NCBI GenBank assembly: GCA_950106755.1 | Contig: OX467087.1 | Coordinates: 6,514,047-6,578,046 of the forward strand | Origin: Climacium dendroides | Taxonomy: Eukaryota > Streptophyta > Bryopsida > Hypnales > Climaciaceae | DNA: 64,000 nucleotides | Direction: 5' to 3' | In this document: positions 21,839 to 33,123 of the stretch, one piece after another | Layout of the letters: each line of letters opens with the position of its first letter | How positions within the stretch are numbered: position 1 is the stretch's first letter | The notes under the pieces: generated by a model | Told to the model about the DNA's origin: nothing | The model's database searches: none | What the model saw: only the letters and a program-made list of their open reading frames with translations | Translations under genes and position numbers: made by a program

Positions 21839-22841
21839 ATGCACCAAAGGTTCTCTTCTAAGACACCTAGTGAAGATGGAGACAGTCAAGTGCCTCATTC
21901 CTCTGGTGGCTTCTTGGACATGTTATATGGAGACAACGAGGGGAGTTTTACTCACACAGAGCTCCCCGAAACACAGACAACTCAAGGTGAAGCAACCCTG
22001 GCTCAAGGCTATGTTTCTGAAGACAAGGAGCCTACACCCCCTTCAAAGAAGCGCTCGAGGGTTGGGAAGTAGAAAATGAAGAACACGAAAAAAGGTGCGA
22101 CCAAGTCTAAGAAACCCACACAACACGATGAAAGCTCAGAGGAAGAAGAAGCAAATAAACGAGGACCTAATTGGAAGGAACATTGGATTGTAAACCTCAT
22201 CCACTTACGAGGAAAAATGCACGACAAATTCAGCGGCATGAAGAAACAAGGTAACTTCACACATACTTTGTATCATTTAAATTATTTTCAATTTTATTTT
22301 TGTCTTCATATATGATATCATGTTCTTTGGCAATTAAAAAATATCCTTCATGTTTTTTTTAGGTGTGGACAACTGGGGTGTCCTACACACTCACCTTGTT
22401 GTTGCTTGTCCCGATTTCAATCGGAGTAGTGATGCATGCCGCAAGAAGTGGAAATCTTTGTATGACGACTACAAAGCCGATTATACTGCCAATGGTATAT
22501 CTGGCAATGAAAGATCTTCGAGGTCCAAATTCTACTCTCTAATTGACAGTTACATGCATGAACGTGCTAATGTAATAAAGCATGTTCATGGAGGTATTGA
22601 TGATGATGATCCTAACACTGAACCACAGGAGGACCAAAAAGATTTGTAGGAAAGCATGGGGGTTTCTGAACCTGCAAGTACTTCTCAAGTTCAAGACAAA
22701 ATGGTTGCCCAACAGGCAATTACATTGATGGCTAAACAGTCTGTGAAGCTCACTAATGCAATGAAAGATTCTGAAGCAGCGAAGTTGACTATTCTCCAAG
22801 GGATGCTTGCAACAATGAATGAGTTGGTGAGGAAGTTGTAG
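21839..22841 (+). pseudogene. Harbinger ORF1: Myb/SANT-like DNA-binding protein
   Basis: Two exons, 21839-22250 and 22363-22841, joined by a GT-AG intron (donor CAAG/GTAACT, acceptor TTTTTTTTAG/GTGTGG) that keeps the frame. The product has an acidic/Ser-rich start, a basic region (KKGATKSKK), then the trihelix/SANT core: NWKEHWIVNLIHLRGKMHDK, VDNWGVLHTHLVVACPDF and DACRKKWKSLYDDYKADY, followed by a C-terminal helix (KLTNAMKDSEAAKLTILQGM). In PIF/Harbinger elements this protein binds the ends and helps import the transposase. In-frame TAG codons at 22070-22072 and 22647-22649 interrupt it; each could come from CAG by one C-to-T change. The start ATG is the first in frame; the true start could be downstream. 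Confidence 0.82.
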
Positions 22842-24533
22842 AATGCTTGTTCATGGTCTTCCATTTCCTTTTTGGAAAGTATGTTTTCGTTTTTGAAGTT
22901 TAAATGTGGATTTACACTTCTTAGTTGTACTGCTAAAGACTATTGTTGTAATGTTTGAAATTCTGATGCATTCTAGTGATGCATCTTTTGTCTCAACCTG
23001 GATTACTAAGACTGCAATTGAATATGCTTCGTTGTCTCTTTCTCTCAGCAGTTGTTTAAGTCTCGTTATTGAAATATTTTGCCTATTCATATCTGACAAA
23101 GGGTGTATAGTACTTGAAGTTCGCAAGTTGGCTACATGCAATTGAACTGTACACCATGTTCATACAACATGGTGGAAATAATCGTAAATAGAAAGAACTA
23201 TAGAAATGATTCAAAACATAATTCAAAAGATTTTTTATGATTTCGTTTTGAAATTTAAAAAATGCCAATCCCAATGGTTGCAACACTTCTATATACAATC
23301 TAGAACCAAAGATTATTTTCCTTCAAAAAATATTAAAAATTGAATTCAAGGACTTCAAAGTATATTAATTTAATGTGTGTTGAAAAGTTTTTAGTCAATC
23401 CTGAACATTTTAGTAGGATATCTTCTTCATAGTCATTATTTTTTTAAATAGAAATTATATACTACATTATCTCTTCAGAATTGTAAAGCAACCTATTTTA
23501 ATTGTGGCCTACAGTGGAAAAATAGCACCCGTTGGATGTAATTAACAAAACCTAAGACCATTCTTCACTACCATCTAATGTGAATTATTAAATAAAATGT
23601 CATTAAAGTCCAACAACCCGCATGACTTGAAATTTTTTTTTTTTTAAAAGTCAATAATTGTGCTATTGGGTTGAATATTTGTATGTTGTAGTGATGATAG
23701 GACTTCTTTTAATATGAACATGTAATATATAAATTAAATATTCAAATTAATTAATGTCATTTTGTAGAATTAATATGAATTAATTCATTTGAGGAAATGA
23801 ACTCAAAATATTTCATTTGAGAAAACCAATTCAATGTAATTCATTTGAGAAAACCAATTCAATGTTATTCATTTGAGAGAATGAATTGCAATTAATTTTA
23901 TTGAGGGCATGAATTCTAATTAATTCGCTTCAAAGAATGAATTGAAATTAATGCATTTGATAAAATTTTAACAACATAAAGAAGATTGCAATTTAGTACC
24001 ATGAGATTGAAGAAAAAAATGTTAAAAACATTAGAATTTCATGTAAAAGTTCTAAATAAAATTTAGAAAATGAGATTTTGAATTTTTTCATTGTAATTTA
24101 GACTTACCTTTACAATTAAAGCAATTGAGTAGGAAGGAAGTGTATTTGGAGATTGTTTGTTTCAATGTAGAAAATTGAAAATGATTTTTGTTGAATGGCC
24201 ACATGCCATGCGGATAAAAATTATTCTTCGACTATCCTACTATTTGGCTTGTATATGGTTAAAAAACTATCACTTGAAAAGAGACATTATTAATACTTTT
24301 TTTGTAATGCATTGATGCATTAATGTATTGCTTACATGTAATTGTAGTGACAATTCTATATAATTGAATAAGACAAATCTAAAGTAAAAATTGAAGGCAA
24401 TGTTCAAAAGAAACAAGAAAGACATAGAAATACTGGAATAGAAGGGGAGTTTCATTAGCAACTTGAAATTTGGGGAGAACACTTTTGTATCTTAAAAAAT
24501 TCTTGAACAACAAGAAATAGTACAAGTAGAAGT
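22842..24533. other. AT-rich interior of the Harbinger element
   Basis: 1.7 kb between the two convergent genes. No coding frame supported. It includes a poly-T run (23632-23645) and the minisatellite at 23770-23960. It probably holds the 3' ends of both element transcripts. Confidence 0.5.
23770..23960 (+). repeat. ~31-bp minisatellite with ATTCATTTGAG core
   Basis: Five to six degenerate units built on ATTCATTTGAGAAAACCAAT with AATTCAATG-like spacers. Two neighbouring units (about 23815-23875) are nearly identical. Confidence 0.6.
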
Positions 24534-25931
24534 TCATTCTGATTCAGAAGAAGTGAGCCCAATGTGAGTATGAACTTTGTCTCCAGCCAAATCTCTAAGC
24601 CGTTTCCTACTAAATAAAGATTTGGCTATGGCATCGCGGCGCATGCTCATTTCCGCTCTACTAGAAGATGGAGTGGAGTTCCAACCAGGTATTTCACCCT
24701 CGACTGTGGCACGATTGTGAAAATCAATTGGTGTGATGGTAACATTTTGAGCTTCCAATAAAATAGTTGATGCAGCAACATCAGCCGCAGGTGTTGGCGT
24801 CCTCCCTTGGAGTTGAATTTGAGCCTCATTAACCCAAGACACATTGAACATGTCATTATGCATAATAGTTAAATTATGCAAAATTAAACATGTTGTAACG
24901 TGAGCTGGTACATATTGGAGTAGACAATCCATTTTCTTTAAGAGAATCCTCTAATACAACTTTAAGATTCCAAAAGCACGCTCCACACACATTCGTGAAC
25001 TAGATTGAGTAAAATTCCAATGTTCTTGTTGGCGAGTGAAACCATCTTTGCTACCAAGGTATGGTGTGAGCATCCATGGACGAGGTTGGTAAGCAGCATC
25101 ACCCAATAAAGCATAAGGGTTGAGTTTACCTTCTAAACAATATTTACCTATGGTGGATTTACAGAATAAATTGTAATCATGTATACTACCGCACCATCCT
25201 ATATCGTAGTCCCAGAAACAACACGAATGATCTACGACCCCTTGTAATAGAACGGAATGAAATCCTTTTCTACAATAATAATCTGCAGCGTGCTCATTAG
25301 GAGCAAGAATCGGAATGTGACTACCATCTATAGCTCCAGCAATGTATGGTATTCCATGTAGTGATTCAAAATTTCTACTTATAGTTTGTAAACGTGATGG
25401 AGTAGGCCATCGAATGAAGCTATTTCTACACATTTTTTTTAAAGCATCACAGAAGTCTAGAACAATAGCATGTACGGTAGATATGCCAACTCTATAGCTA
25501 TCAGCTATTATATATAGGGAAGAGCCAAATGCTAACCTTGTAATAGCAATAGCAACTCTTGTTTCCACTGAAATAGTTGTCCTCCGATTTGTGTCTTGTT
25601 TGAAAAGCAACGGCCCAACTTGTTGACACACATACATAAAAGTTCCTTTTGTCATTCTAAACCTTTGCTTAAAGATAATGTTATTATAGGATCCTACCAA
25701 ATCAACATCTGCATAGCCCGGGGCCCTATTGTAGGATTGAATCCTTCCTGGTTGTGACCCTCCTCTAGCATTTTCAATGAAAAAATGTTGTGTAAGAAGT
25801 AGAGCATTTTGATTTAAATTTAAATTGGCCTCTATATTGGCACTAGACGTGGCAAACAAAGCAATGAAAGAAGCAAATTGTAGAATGAAGACTGCAACAA
25901 GCTTTCTACGCTCTGGATCCATCGTTGACAC
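24534..25931 (-). pseudogene. Harbinger DDE transposase (HARBI1-like), one in-frame stop
   Basis: Minus-strand frame of about 466 codons starting at 25931. It has an N-terminal helical part, then MTKGTFMYVCQQVGPLLFKQ, TTISVETRVAIAITRLAFGS and a helix-turn-helix-like YRVGISTVHAIV. The DDE core follows: first Asp in AGAIDGSHIPI, second in GSIHDYNLF, the LLGDAAYQPRPWML block and the Glu in RMCVERAFGILK. All three acidic residues are present. A TAG at 24951-24953 replaces Trp in the family motif KGRWRIL (TGG to TAG). The same frame then continues RILLKKMDCLLQYVPAHVTT and LILHNL to the end at 24534. The C-terminal tail is variable in the family. The enzyme would cut and join element ends in the nucleus; as written it would be truncated unless the stop is read through. 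Confidence 0.9.
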
Positions 25932-26932
25932 TTAAACAATATAAAAGCATGAGAGACTTTGTGAAAGGATCATTCCTAGAAAAAATAATAATATTTATGG
26001 CATCATTATCTCTATAGTATCAAACCTATACAAAACATGGAGTTAGAGTAAAGGAACTATAGTTTGATTTACTTAGTACTGTAAGTTAGAGTCAACTTTA
26101 TAAAAAATAGAGTACTTTGCAAAGTTCAACTTCAATTCGCATGTACTTATTAAAAGATGCATACTTTAGCATGTAGTTTGTACACAAAAAACAATGGGTA
26201 TGTAGTAACTCTCACTTCATAGATTACTACTATAATTGTACGTAGACTTTGTATAGGAACATTCTCTCATAAAATTTTCAATAATAAAATACATGATGAG
26301 TTTACATTGATACACTGTTGTTATATTTCATAAATTTTTTTAACATGAACTTCTTGATTTTTTTAGAATTTTAAAGAGAAAAAGTACCACTAGTACATAT
26401 TATATATGAGAGAAGTATAGAAGTTTTAGTATTTTAACAATGACAAAATCCAAAATTAAAGATATGAAAAGTTTAAATGTAAATTACTTCATGATGAAGA
26501 ATTTTGGTATTGAACGTCAATATCAATCTTCCCATTTTTTGGGTGCATTTTTTAAAGTTTTAGATAAGTTTTAGAATTTTTTGGAGTATATATTCAATAT
26601 TTCTGAAGTGTATTCTAGATTTTTTACATTTATTTTTCAATGATTTAAAAAAAAAATTTATAATGATTTTGTAAATGAAGGCCAAAGAATGAGGTTAAAA
26701 TAAAATTATTGTCATTTAAAATAATAAATATTTTTCATGAAAGACAGTAGTTTGTTGTTGCAATTCCATTTTCACTAGAAGGTTTAAAATTCCACATGAA
26801 GCATTGTAAAATATAATGTGACCGGACGTCCGGACCTAAGTGTGAAAACATACACTGGACGGACAAGATGATTGATGATGTGGCAATTTCCCTCCATCAA
26901 GTGGTGGATGAAATGGTGGAGACCGGGTTTCG

Positions 26933-26968
26933 TCCACTGCTTGTGGATGTCCCGGTCTGAACCGGGCC
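26933..26968 (-). repeat. Right TIR of the Harbinger element
   Basis: Reads GGCCCGGTTCAGACCGGGAC on the minus strand, followed by the shared TCCACAAGCAGTGGAC. Directly followed by the TTA duplication. Confidence 0.92.
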
Positions 26969-26971
26969 TTA

Positions 26972-27222
26972 TATTTTTGATGTAATTTGGGGAGTGATTC
27001 GAGCTACTTGGCATGTGCTTGTGCCGTGCTGCCAACTTGTATTTGCAAGGTTTGAAACGCGGTTCAATCGGCGGTTGTCGAAGGGGGAGTTTGACGTTTA
27101 GGGTTTGACAGGGGATTCGTGTTTCGTGTCTGTTGGTTCGGGTTTGAGGGCGGCCTTGTAGCGAATATTTCGACAGGAGAGAGGTCGTTTGGATTCTGGT
27201 TGATTTCTTTTAATTCGGCACA
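26972..27222 (+). promoter_or_regulatory. Upstream region of the Crinkler-type gene, disrupted by the transposon
   Basis: Moderately GC-rich 250 bp between the Harbinger element and the ATG at 27223. No clear TATA box seen. The original upstream DNA probably continues left of the element (about 20030-20197). Confidence 0.35.
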
Positions 27223-29853
27223 ATGGAGAGCCGTTATTCTAACCCTAACCCTAGTGAAAAACGCAAGAGGAGCCCTAGCCCTACTGAAGCCATTCCGGCG
27301 CCTCCGACACGTGCCGCCAATGATGATCCAGGTTGGAAAGGTTCAGTACTAACGTATCTAGCGATGCATTATGGTATAGACGTTGTACCAGGGAATTTTC
27401 CAGGGGTTTCTGCTTTCCTTAATTGCAACTCTGATACTTTGGAGTCCTACGTTCAAGCCTGTTATGAAGCGAAGTCTGACGGAGACAGGAAGGCGTGCAA
27501 GTCCATTTTGGATTCCGATTCCCCCAAGGTTTCCTCGAAGCTTTCCCCCAAGCTTGCTGTGGGTAGTAAGGTTAGAAAAAGCTTTTTGAAGGCTTTCTCT
27601 GATGAGTATAAAGATGATCGCTCCTGCTTGAAGACATTTACCAATTTTATTGACAGATGTGCAGCTAACTGGAGGCGCGGGAATTACCTTGCCCCCTATA
27701 CGTCTCTTGTGCAAAGCTCAGGTACCGGGAAAAGCCGACTGGTGAAGGAATTTGCCAACGAACGGTATGTGATATACTGCTGTGTTAGAGAGAAGGGTAG
27801 TTCCGGCATTCCTGCGCGTTCCTGGATAGCGGACACCCTTGTCCCGGCTTCCGAGACAGGCGATGACCATGAGAGATCGACGGGGTTCCTTCTTTATGCT
27901 TCATTTTTTTGTGCCTGCATGGATCATCTGGCCGATTTTGTGAAGAGCGGCGCAAACCGTACTGAGCGAGAATGGTGCAAGATGCAACTAATGGAGGAGG
28001 AGTCTGGACAGATCAATGTCAGTGGAGTTGCTTTTTGGAAGGAAATCCACGAGAGGATGACCGAATTTCGAACGACTGTTCTTGGAGAAGGCCCTTTCGA
28101 AGAAGGGATACCATTCACGAATCTCTTAGAGTCCAAGGTACGATCGTCCTGTACGAAGCTCGTGGAAAGCTTCAGGATCTCTGGTTTAGACACAAAGGGT
28201 AAGGCGTTGCTTACCTTCGCACTGGACGAGTCTAAAAGCCTCCTTGGAGATTATGGTGCCACGACACACTTCAGCATATTCCGGTGGATGGCCTCTTCTC
28301 TTGAGGAGGGCTGTGGCATCTTTATAGTACTGCTTGATACAACTTCCAAAATCAGCAACTTCAGCAACTTCATGCCCTCCAAGATTCCAGATAAATCGTT
28401 CCGGTACAGTAAGGGCAAGCAGCTGCTTCCAGCACTCTACGCAGTCGACACCTTCAATATCTTGGCTCCCAAGGAGAAGATTTGGACTGTGTTAGGTGAT
28501 TCTCCTTGTGACTTGACAAGTGTGTTGCTCAAGCATTTCATGAAAGGGCGACCATTGTTTGCAAGTTGCATTCAATCTGGGTCGGACGCCAAAGTTAGTG
28601 AAGTGGTGAGATTGGCTGATGTGGTGCAACTGGCTGTGGCGAAGTTACTTGGGGGAATCGCTGTAGAACAGGATATGCAAGTAAATACGGACCATAATCT
28701 AGCGGTTGCATTGCTTTCTGTGCGTGCCGCTGTTTTTGTTAAACCCCAGTCGGAGTTGGCATCGTCCTTGGTTGCCCAGCACCTTGGCATGTGCCTTGCT
28801 ATTTCCTCTGACAGGCGCTTGGTGTTCACCGGGTATCCATCGGAACCAGTGCTGGCTGAAGCTGCATGTCGCATAATGAATCGACGGTCGAAGTTAGATT
28901 TGGGTGAAATCCTCGGTCCCATTTTACCTTACGTACGGGAGGGAATTGTTGAAGGGGGTGCACGAGGTGAGTTGGTGGCACGAATTCTTTTCCTCTTAGC
29001 TTGGGATCGCGCCTGCAAGAATGATACGTCTGTATACGAACCACGGTTCGCCATCTTCCGTGATTATGAGGTACTCTACACCAGGCCTCTAGTGGTGCGG
29101 GAGTTTCTACATTCCTTGGCTGACAAAGATCAATTCGATGATGCTCTTAAAGGGCAAATTGATCAGGAAGAAATGGAGAGGTTTCTGAAAGGGAGGGTAT
29201 TCTTTACCCACTTTACCTCAGTCACCCGCAGTGTCCAACGGTCTGAATTGATAGATTTCTACGAGCGTGGTGTTGCCATTTTGTGCAAGCGTAATCAAGT
29301 GGCCGTTGACATGATAATTCCCGTGCGGTTATGTCAAGATGATATGTCGTGCATTCTGGTTCAGGTGCGTACAGATGGAAATTACAAGTGGGCCAGCATG
29401 GCAGTTAGGCCCGAACGTGCAGGTTTATCAACGGAGCCGGCGGACTATCCATACCTTGCTCTTTATCTTCAGCTTGGGTATAAAACTGCGAAAGTATGGA
29501 ATCTCAAATATGAGCAGCACGATGTTCCTGTCTCTCGTGCAAAACCAAGCGCCAGAAGAGAAGCAAGCAAAAGCGATGAGGACCCCTTTCAAATGATTGT
29601 TGGCCTTTTCTCACTAAAGCCTGCGGCTTATCCTTGTCTTCGTGACGAAGTAAGAAGAGACTATGGAGCTACTGAGGATTCGCAGAATTCCAAGCATTTG
29701 TCAAGCGTTTGTCAAGCTTGGAGTGATCCGCTCTATTATGTTGAGAGCTATGAACCTGCGGCGTTGGGTGAAAGTACAATGAAACAGGCGAACTGCGACT
29801 TTGTGAAGCATACCTGCGTTCTCACCTATGCATCGAGTTCCTCTGGTAGTTAG
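27223..29853 (+). CDS. Crinkler (CRN)-type protein: P-loop NTPase with C-terminal REase-like domain
   Basis: Intact, intronless 876-codon gene. After a Pro/Ser-rich start and a helical region it has a Walker A motif QSSGTGKSRL (about residues 164-173), FLLYASFFCACMDHLADF (about 225-242) and a Walker B-like LTFALDES (about 330-337), then ATPase helices. Near the C-terminus are SELIDFYERGVAILCKRNQ (about 674-692), VDMIIPVRL and CILVQVR (about 711-717). This resembles the PD-(D/E)xK REase-like fold of CRN-type effectors and their relatives in fungi, oomycetes and some plants. The usual final Lys of the QxK box is Arg here, which may weaken nuclease activity. The gene is richer in GC than its surroundings. 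Family members are thought to act in the nucleus in conflict or immunity; a specific role here is unknown. Start: first ATG, followed by an NLS-like KRKRSP. Confidence 0.8.
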   Translation: MESRYSNPNPSEKRKRSPSPTEAIPAPPTRAANDDPGWKGSVLTYLAMHYGIDVVPGNFPGVSAFLNCNSDTLESYVQACYEAKSDGDRKACKSILDSDSPKVSSKLSPKLAVGSKVRKSFLKAFSDEYKDDRSCLKTFTNFIDRCAANWRRGNYLAPYTSLVQSSGTGKSRLVKEFANERYVIYCCVREKGSSGIPARSWIADTLVPASETGDDHERSTGFLLYASFFCACMDHLADFVKSGANRTEREWCKMQLMEEESGQINVSGVAFWKEIHERMTEFRTTVLGEGPFEEGIPFTNLLESKVRSSCTKLVESFRISGLDTKGKALLTFALDESKSLLGDYGATTHFSIFRWMASSLEEGCGIFIVLLDTTSKISNFSNFMPSKIPDKSFRYSKGKQLLPALYAVDTFNILAPKEKIWTVLGDSPCDLTSVLLKHFMKGRPLFASCIQSGSDAKVSEVVRLADVVQLAVAKLLGGIAVEQDMQVNTDHNLAVALLSVRAAVFVKPQSELASSLVAQHLGMCLAISSDRRLVFTGYPSEPVLAEAACRIMNRRSKLDLGEILGPILPYVREGIVEGGARGELVARILFLLAWDRACKNDTSVYEPRFAIFRDYEVLYTRPLVVREFLHSLADKDQFDDALKGQIDQEEMERFLKGRVFFTHFTSVTRSVQRSELIDFYERGVAILCKRNQVAVDMIIPVRLCQDDMSCILVQVRTDGNYKWASMAVRPERAGLSTEPADYPYLALYLQLGYKTAKVWNLKYEQHDVPVSRAKPSARREASKSDEDPFQMIVGLFSLKPAAYPCLRDEVRRDYGATEDSQNSKHLSSVCQAWSDPLYYVESYEPAALGESTMKQANCDFVKHTCVLTYASSSSGS

Positions 29854-30640
29854 GAATCTATGACTGCATTGTTTCTGCCATTGGCATCAGGACTATGACT
29901 AGGTGCTGTGGACATGAGACCTTCAAACCAATTTTGTAACCAAATTTTGTGATGTAATTAGAGTTGCAAACCAGTTTTGTGATGGACTAAGGTGTAGAGT
30001 CCAATTTTGTCATAAGTGCAGATAGGTAGAGTAATCAAGGAGGTGAAGGGAATTGGATTGCAATTGGTGAGGTGTTTCTGTGTCCCGGTTGTGGTCGTCA
30101 GTTGTTCATATTGTGGATGCAAGGGTTAATTGTTTGGTTGGTAGGCTCACAACGGTGTTCATGTCTTGCTGTAAGTTGCGTGTGTTCATTAGTTAGTAGC
30201 TTATATGTACATGGATTTGCTGCACTTTCTGCATGAGACCCTTGGTTGGGATCTTCAAGAAGCTTTGCAAAAATCATTTGCAAGTTGTCTAAAAACTCCA
30301 GCAGTCTTGCCTTTATTGTGGTATGGTTGAGGGTTAATGATTCTTTTGCTTGTGCTTAACAGCTACCTAGCCATGTGTGTGGCGGAGCATCGGTATGGAT
30401 TTGGTGTTGATCTTTGAGGATGTGCAGAATGAAGTGGAGATCGTATTGTGTAGACCTGCTCGGCAATATCAGCCACTGAATAATCAAGTTGAAAATCTGA
30501 GGAGGCTGCTATCGTCTCTTTTTCTTTTTCTTTTTAAATTTTAAAAATTTAAAATTTAAAATTTTCTATATTTTAAATTTTTAAATTTCTGAAGTCGGAA
30601 GTGCTGGCAATCCTCTATCTTTCTCTGATCTGCATGTATT
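29854..30640. other. Spacer after the Crinkler-type gene
   Basis: Contains repeated AATTTTGTGATG/AATTTTGTCATA phrases (29930-30020) and an AT-palindromic stretch (30531-30592). I looked here for the N-terminal DMDCFYVQVE box of polymerase eta and did not find it. Confidence 0.5.
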
Positions 30641-30652
30641 GAGCCGTGGTAG

Positions 30653-33123
30653 TTGGAAAGGTGGTCCTGTTCAGCCTATCTGATTTCAATTGTGGAGGCA
30701 TCCGGTAAAGTGTTGAACATCTTCCGTCGATATTCCAAGCTTTGCGAGAGAGCAAGTATCGACGAAGTGTATCTTGACGTTTTGGAGCAGGTAATGGAGG
30801 TACATAAATTGCAATTGAGACAATCTGACAGGCCAAGAGTACTAATAATGGCCTTCAAACTGGGATGGTGTATGATCAATTGTTGAATTTGCAATGATAA
30901 TGGGGATCCATGAGCAGGTTGAAGAGATGCTAGAGAAAGCCATCGATTGGGAAGGCGACTTGCATCGGCTTCTTGAACCTGCCGGGTCCGATAGTACATC
31001 CGATAGTTCTTGTCATGTTGATTGAAGGTGTTTACAATGCTTACGACCGCAGGTATGACTCTTACTTGTGCGTATACCAGTTTTTTCATTGAGCTGCCAA
31101 GTCTTCAAGATGTGTGCAACTAACAAGGTTGATGTATGCTTGGACAGGACAGATTACTAGCCGGTGCCATGATCGCCGACCGGATGCGGAGCTTCTATCC
31201 CAAACGAGCTTGGTTACACAATCTCCGTGGTAAAATTCATCCGGTTTCAGAGTCATTTCTAGCTCACATTTTTTTTGTTTGCGAGGTTGATGAACGCTGC
31301 CTTATTTGTCATCGATGTGATTTTGGTCCTTCATGACAATGAGAATCAAAAAGTATCAAAAAGATTCTGAATGGGTGCACAATTGGATTGTTATTATTCT
31401 TCTCTATTTCTTAGGGTTGCCTGTCATGCTTTGGCTGTGAAAAGGGGCATTGCGTCAAGTAAACTGCTGGCGAACCTGCAAAAAACAAACCAGATCGGCG
31501 AACCTTGGTAGGTCCTTGTCACTGTATCCCATCCTACCCGTTCAGTTCTGATTCACTTGAAACCACATAGTTCCAATTGATTGTTTTACATAATCTATAA
31601 TCAGGATTTACACATGAGCAGAACGTCTTAATTTGCATAATATCTCGGGCTGATGATGGAGCGTTAATGTGCAGATTCCCCCGAGATTTGTTCCAGGTCC
31701 GATGAAGGATCTTCCTTTGCAGAAGAACAAACCTCTCGGTGGTACGCTTGGAGAGGTATCATGTCTCTTACCCTATTCACGACTCTGGGCATTCGTTTAA
31801 TATAAGTAGCATGGGTGATGTCTGGACTTCCGCACTCTAATTGTAAAGGCCATTGCAATGGAAGACCTCATCACTACGTTCTCGCACCCTGGCAGAAACG
31901 TGTCATATGGATTTGTAGTCAGGCTCAGAGGTTTATGTTTCAGTATTTTGCGTAATGTTTGATGGCTTATGTTTGACGGGAGTCTTGCAGGAGATGAAGC
32001 CGAGGTGGGGCTGCACAACAACAGGCGATGCGCAGCAGATTCCACAAGCAGCACTTGTGGCTTGCTTCGGCGATGGTCTTGGAACTTATGCCTGGAAGGC
32101 AGTGCAGGGACTTGAAGCTGGAAAAGGTTTAACAGTACGAAGTTCGCTGAATATGTGATTGTGCGTGTCTTATCAAGTGGACAATGCCTCATTGGCAGTG
32201 CAAGTGAAGGATTTGATGAAGTCCATGCTGGCGTCTAAAAGCTTTGGAGCCACAAACCGACCTCTCGGATATCAGGTACAAATGTTAACAGACCCAGGTT
32301 GCGCCCATCATTTTATTATTCATGCCAATGCAGTCGCGAATATTCTGAGTCTGCTAAACAATCATCCTCTTTCGGTTGCGTATCCATGTACTTCACTCTT
32401 GTGTTCTTGGATATGTAAAGCTTGACTTCCGGCAAGTTTGTGAAGAGTTTGCACTGTCTCGCATTGTATCAGGAAATGGCTGTCGGTACTAGCCCAAGAA
32501 CTTGCAATAAGGATGCGTCGTGATTTTGAAATGAACCAGAGGCAACCCAAGTTGTTTCAGCTTTGCTATCGATCTGGGAAGTTCAAGAATTCTGCCGATC
32601 ATTCTCGATCGGCGGCTATGCCTACAAGTGCTTTGCAAATTCTTTCATCACCTGCATACTCTGGACACGGATAGGGACGTGGATATTGAAATGTATCACA
32701 GGTGAGAAGTAGAATTATTATCAGAGCGTGTGGATGTGGAGATGCTGAGGCCCAGGGCAAAAGACACATTAGATGGTGGTGTGCCAGGCGGTATTACAAA
32801 GAGGACAAAAGCATTGGCAAAGGTCCTTGAAGCCGCAGCTCTCCGAATACTCGAGTCCGTTGATGGATCGTTCCCATGCACACGACTTGCCATAGCTGTG
32901 ACTGGTTTTCAGGGACCTCCCAGCCAGGTTTGTACTGTGTGCCCATGTCATCTCGTTCGTTCTTTCATTCTCGCCAGCCTGCCCTTTCCTGAGGTAACAC
33001 CTTGTTTTTACCATGCACTTGGATGTGGTCGACGATGGCACTAGACCCTGTGACCAATCTGAGGGGCATGATGGAGGTATCGATCTGGAGACGGTGACGT
33101 CGACGAGCAGCGGCACATTTTAG
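30653..33123 (+). pseudogene. DNA polymerase eta-like gene, multi-exon, N-terminus missing
   Basis: A series of exon-like blocks in the order of plant polymerase eta (Y-family, bypass of UV photoproducts in the nucleus). They are SAYLISIVEASGKVLNIF with ERASIDEVYLDV (30653-30789, the second palm acidic motif, donor CAG/GTAATG), DRLLAGAMIADRMR (31146-31188), ACHALAVKRGIASSKLLANL (31419-31478), PMKDLPLQKNKPLGGTLG (31700-31753), GDAQQIPQAALVACFGDGLG (32018-32077), VKDLMKSMLASKSFGAT (32202-32252), WLSVLAQELAIRMRRDFEMN (32475-32534, little finger) and LAKVLEAAALRILESV with LAIAVTGFQGPPSQ (32812-32927). The first palm motif DMDCF and about the first 100 residues are not found upstream. The PCNA/ubiquitin-binding tail is also not evident. 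Frames between blocks change as expected for introns. It is most likely a 5'-truncated relic, perhaps still transcribed. Confidence 0.72.

Larger units (their letters stand above)
20198..26968. mobile_element. PIF/Harbinger element with both TIRs and both ORFs
   Basis: 6771 bp, bounded by terminal inverted repeats (20198-20233 and 26933-26968) that differ at two positions in 36, and by the 3-bp duplication TTA (20195-20197 and 26969-26971), typical for PIF/Harbinger. It encodes the two expected proteins, a Myb/SANT-like DNA-binding protein (plus strand) and a DDE transposase (minus strand), in convergent arrangement. Both ORFs have in-frame TAG codons. It also holds a GC-rich stretch with an unidentified ORF (20811-21173). 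Well-matched ends suggest a fairly recent insertion. Confidence 0.92.

Noticed and set aside
24951..24953. Selenocysteine or programmed readthrough in the transposase
   Set aside because: The codon is TAG at a conserved Trp with no readthrough signal seen; a TGG-to-TAG mutation is simpler.
27232..27255. Telomere-like AACCCTAACCCTAG
   Set aside because: Only two units, and they encode SNPNPSEK at the start of the Crinkler-type gene; not a telomeric tract.
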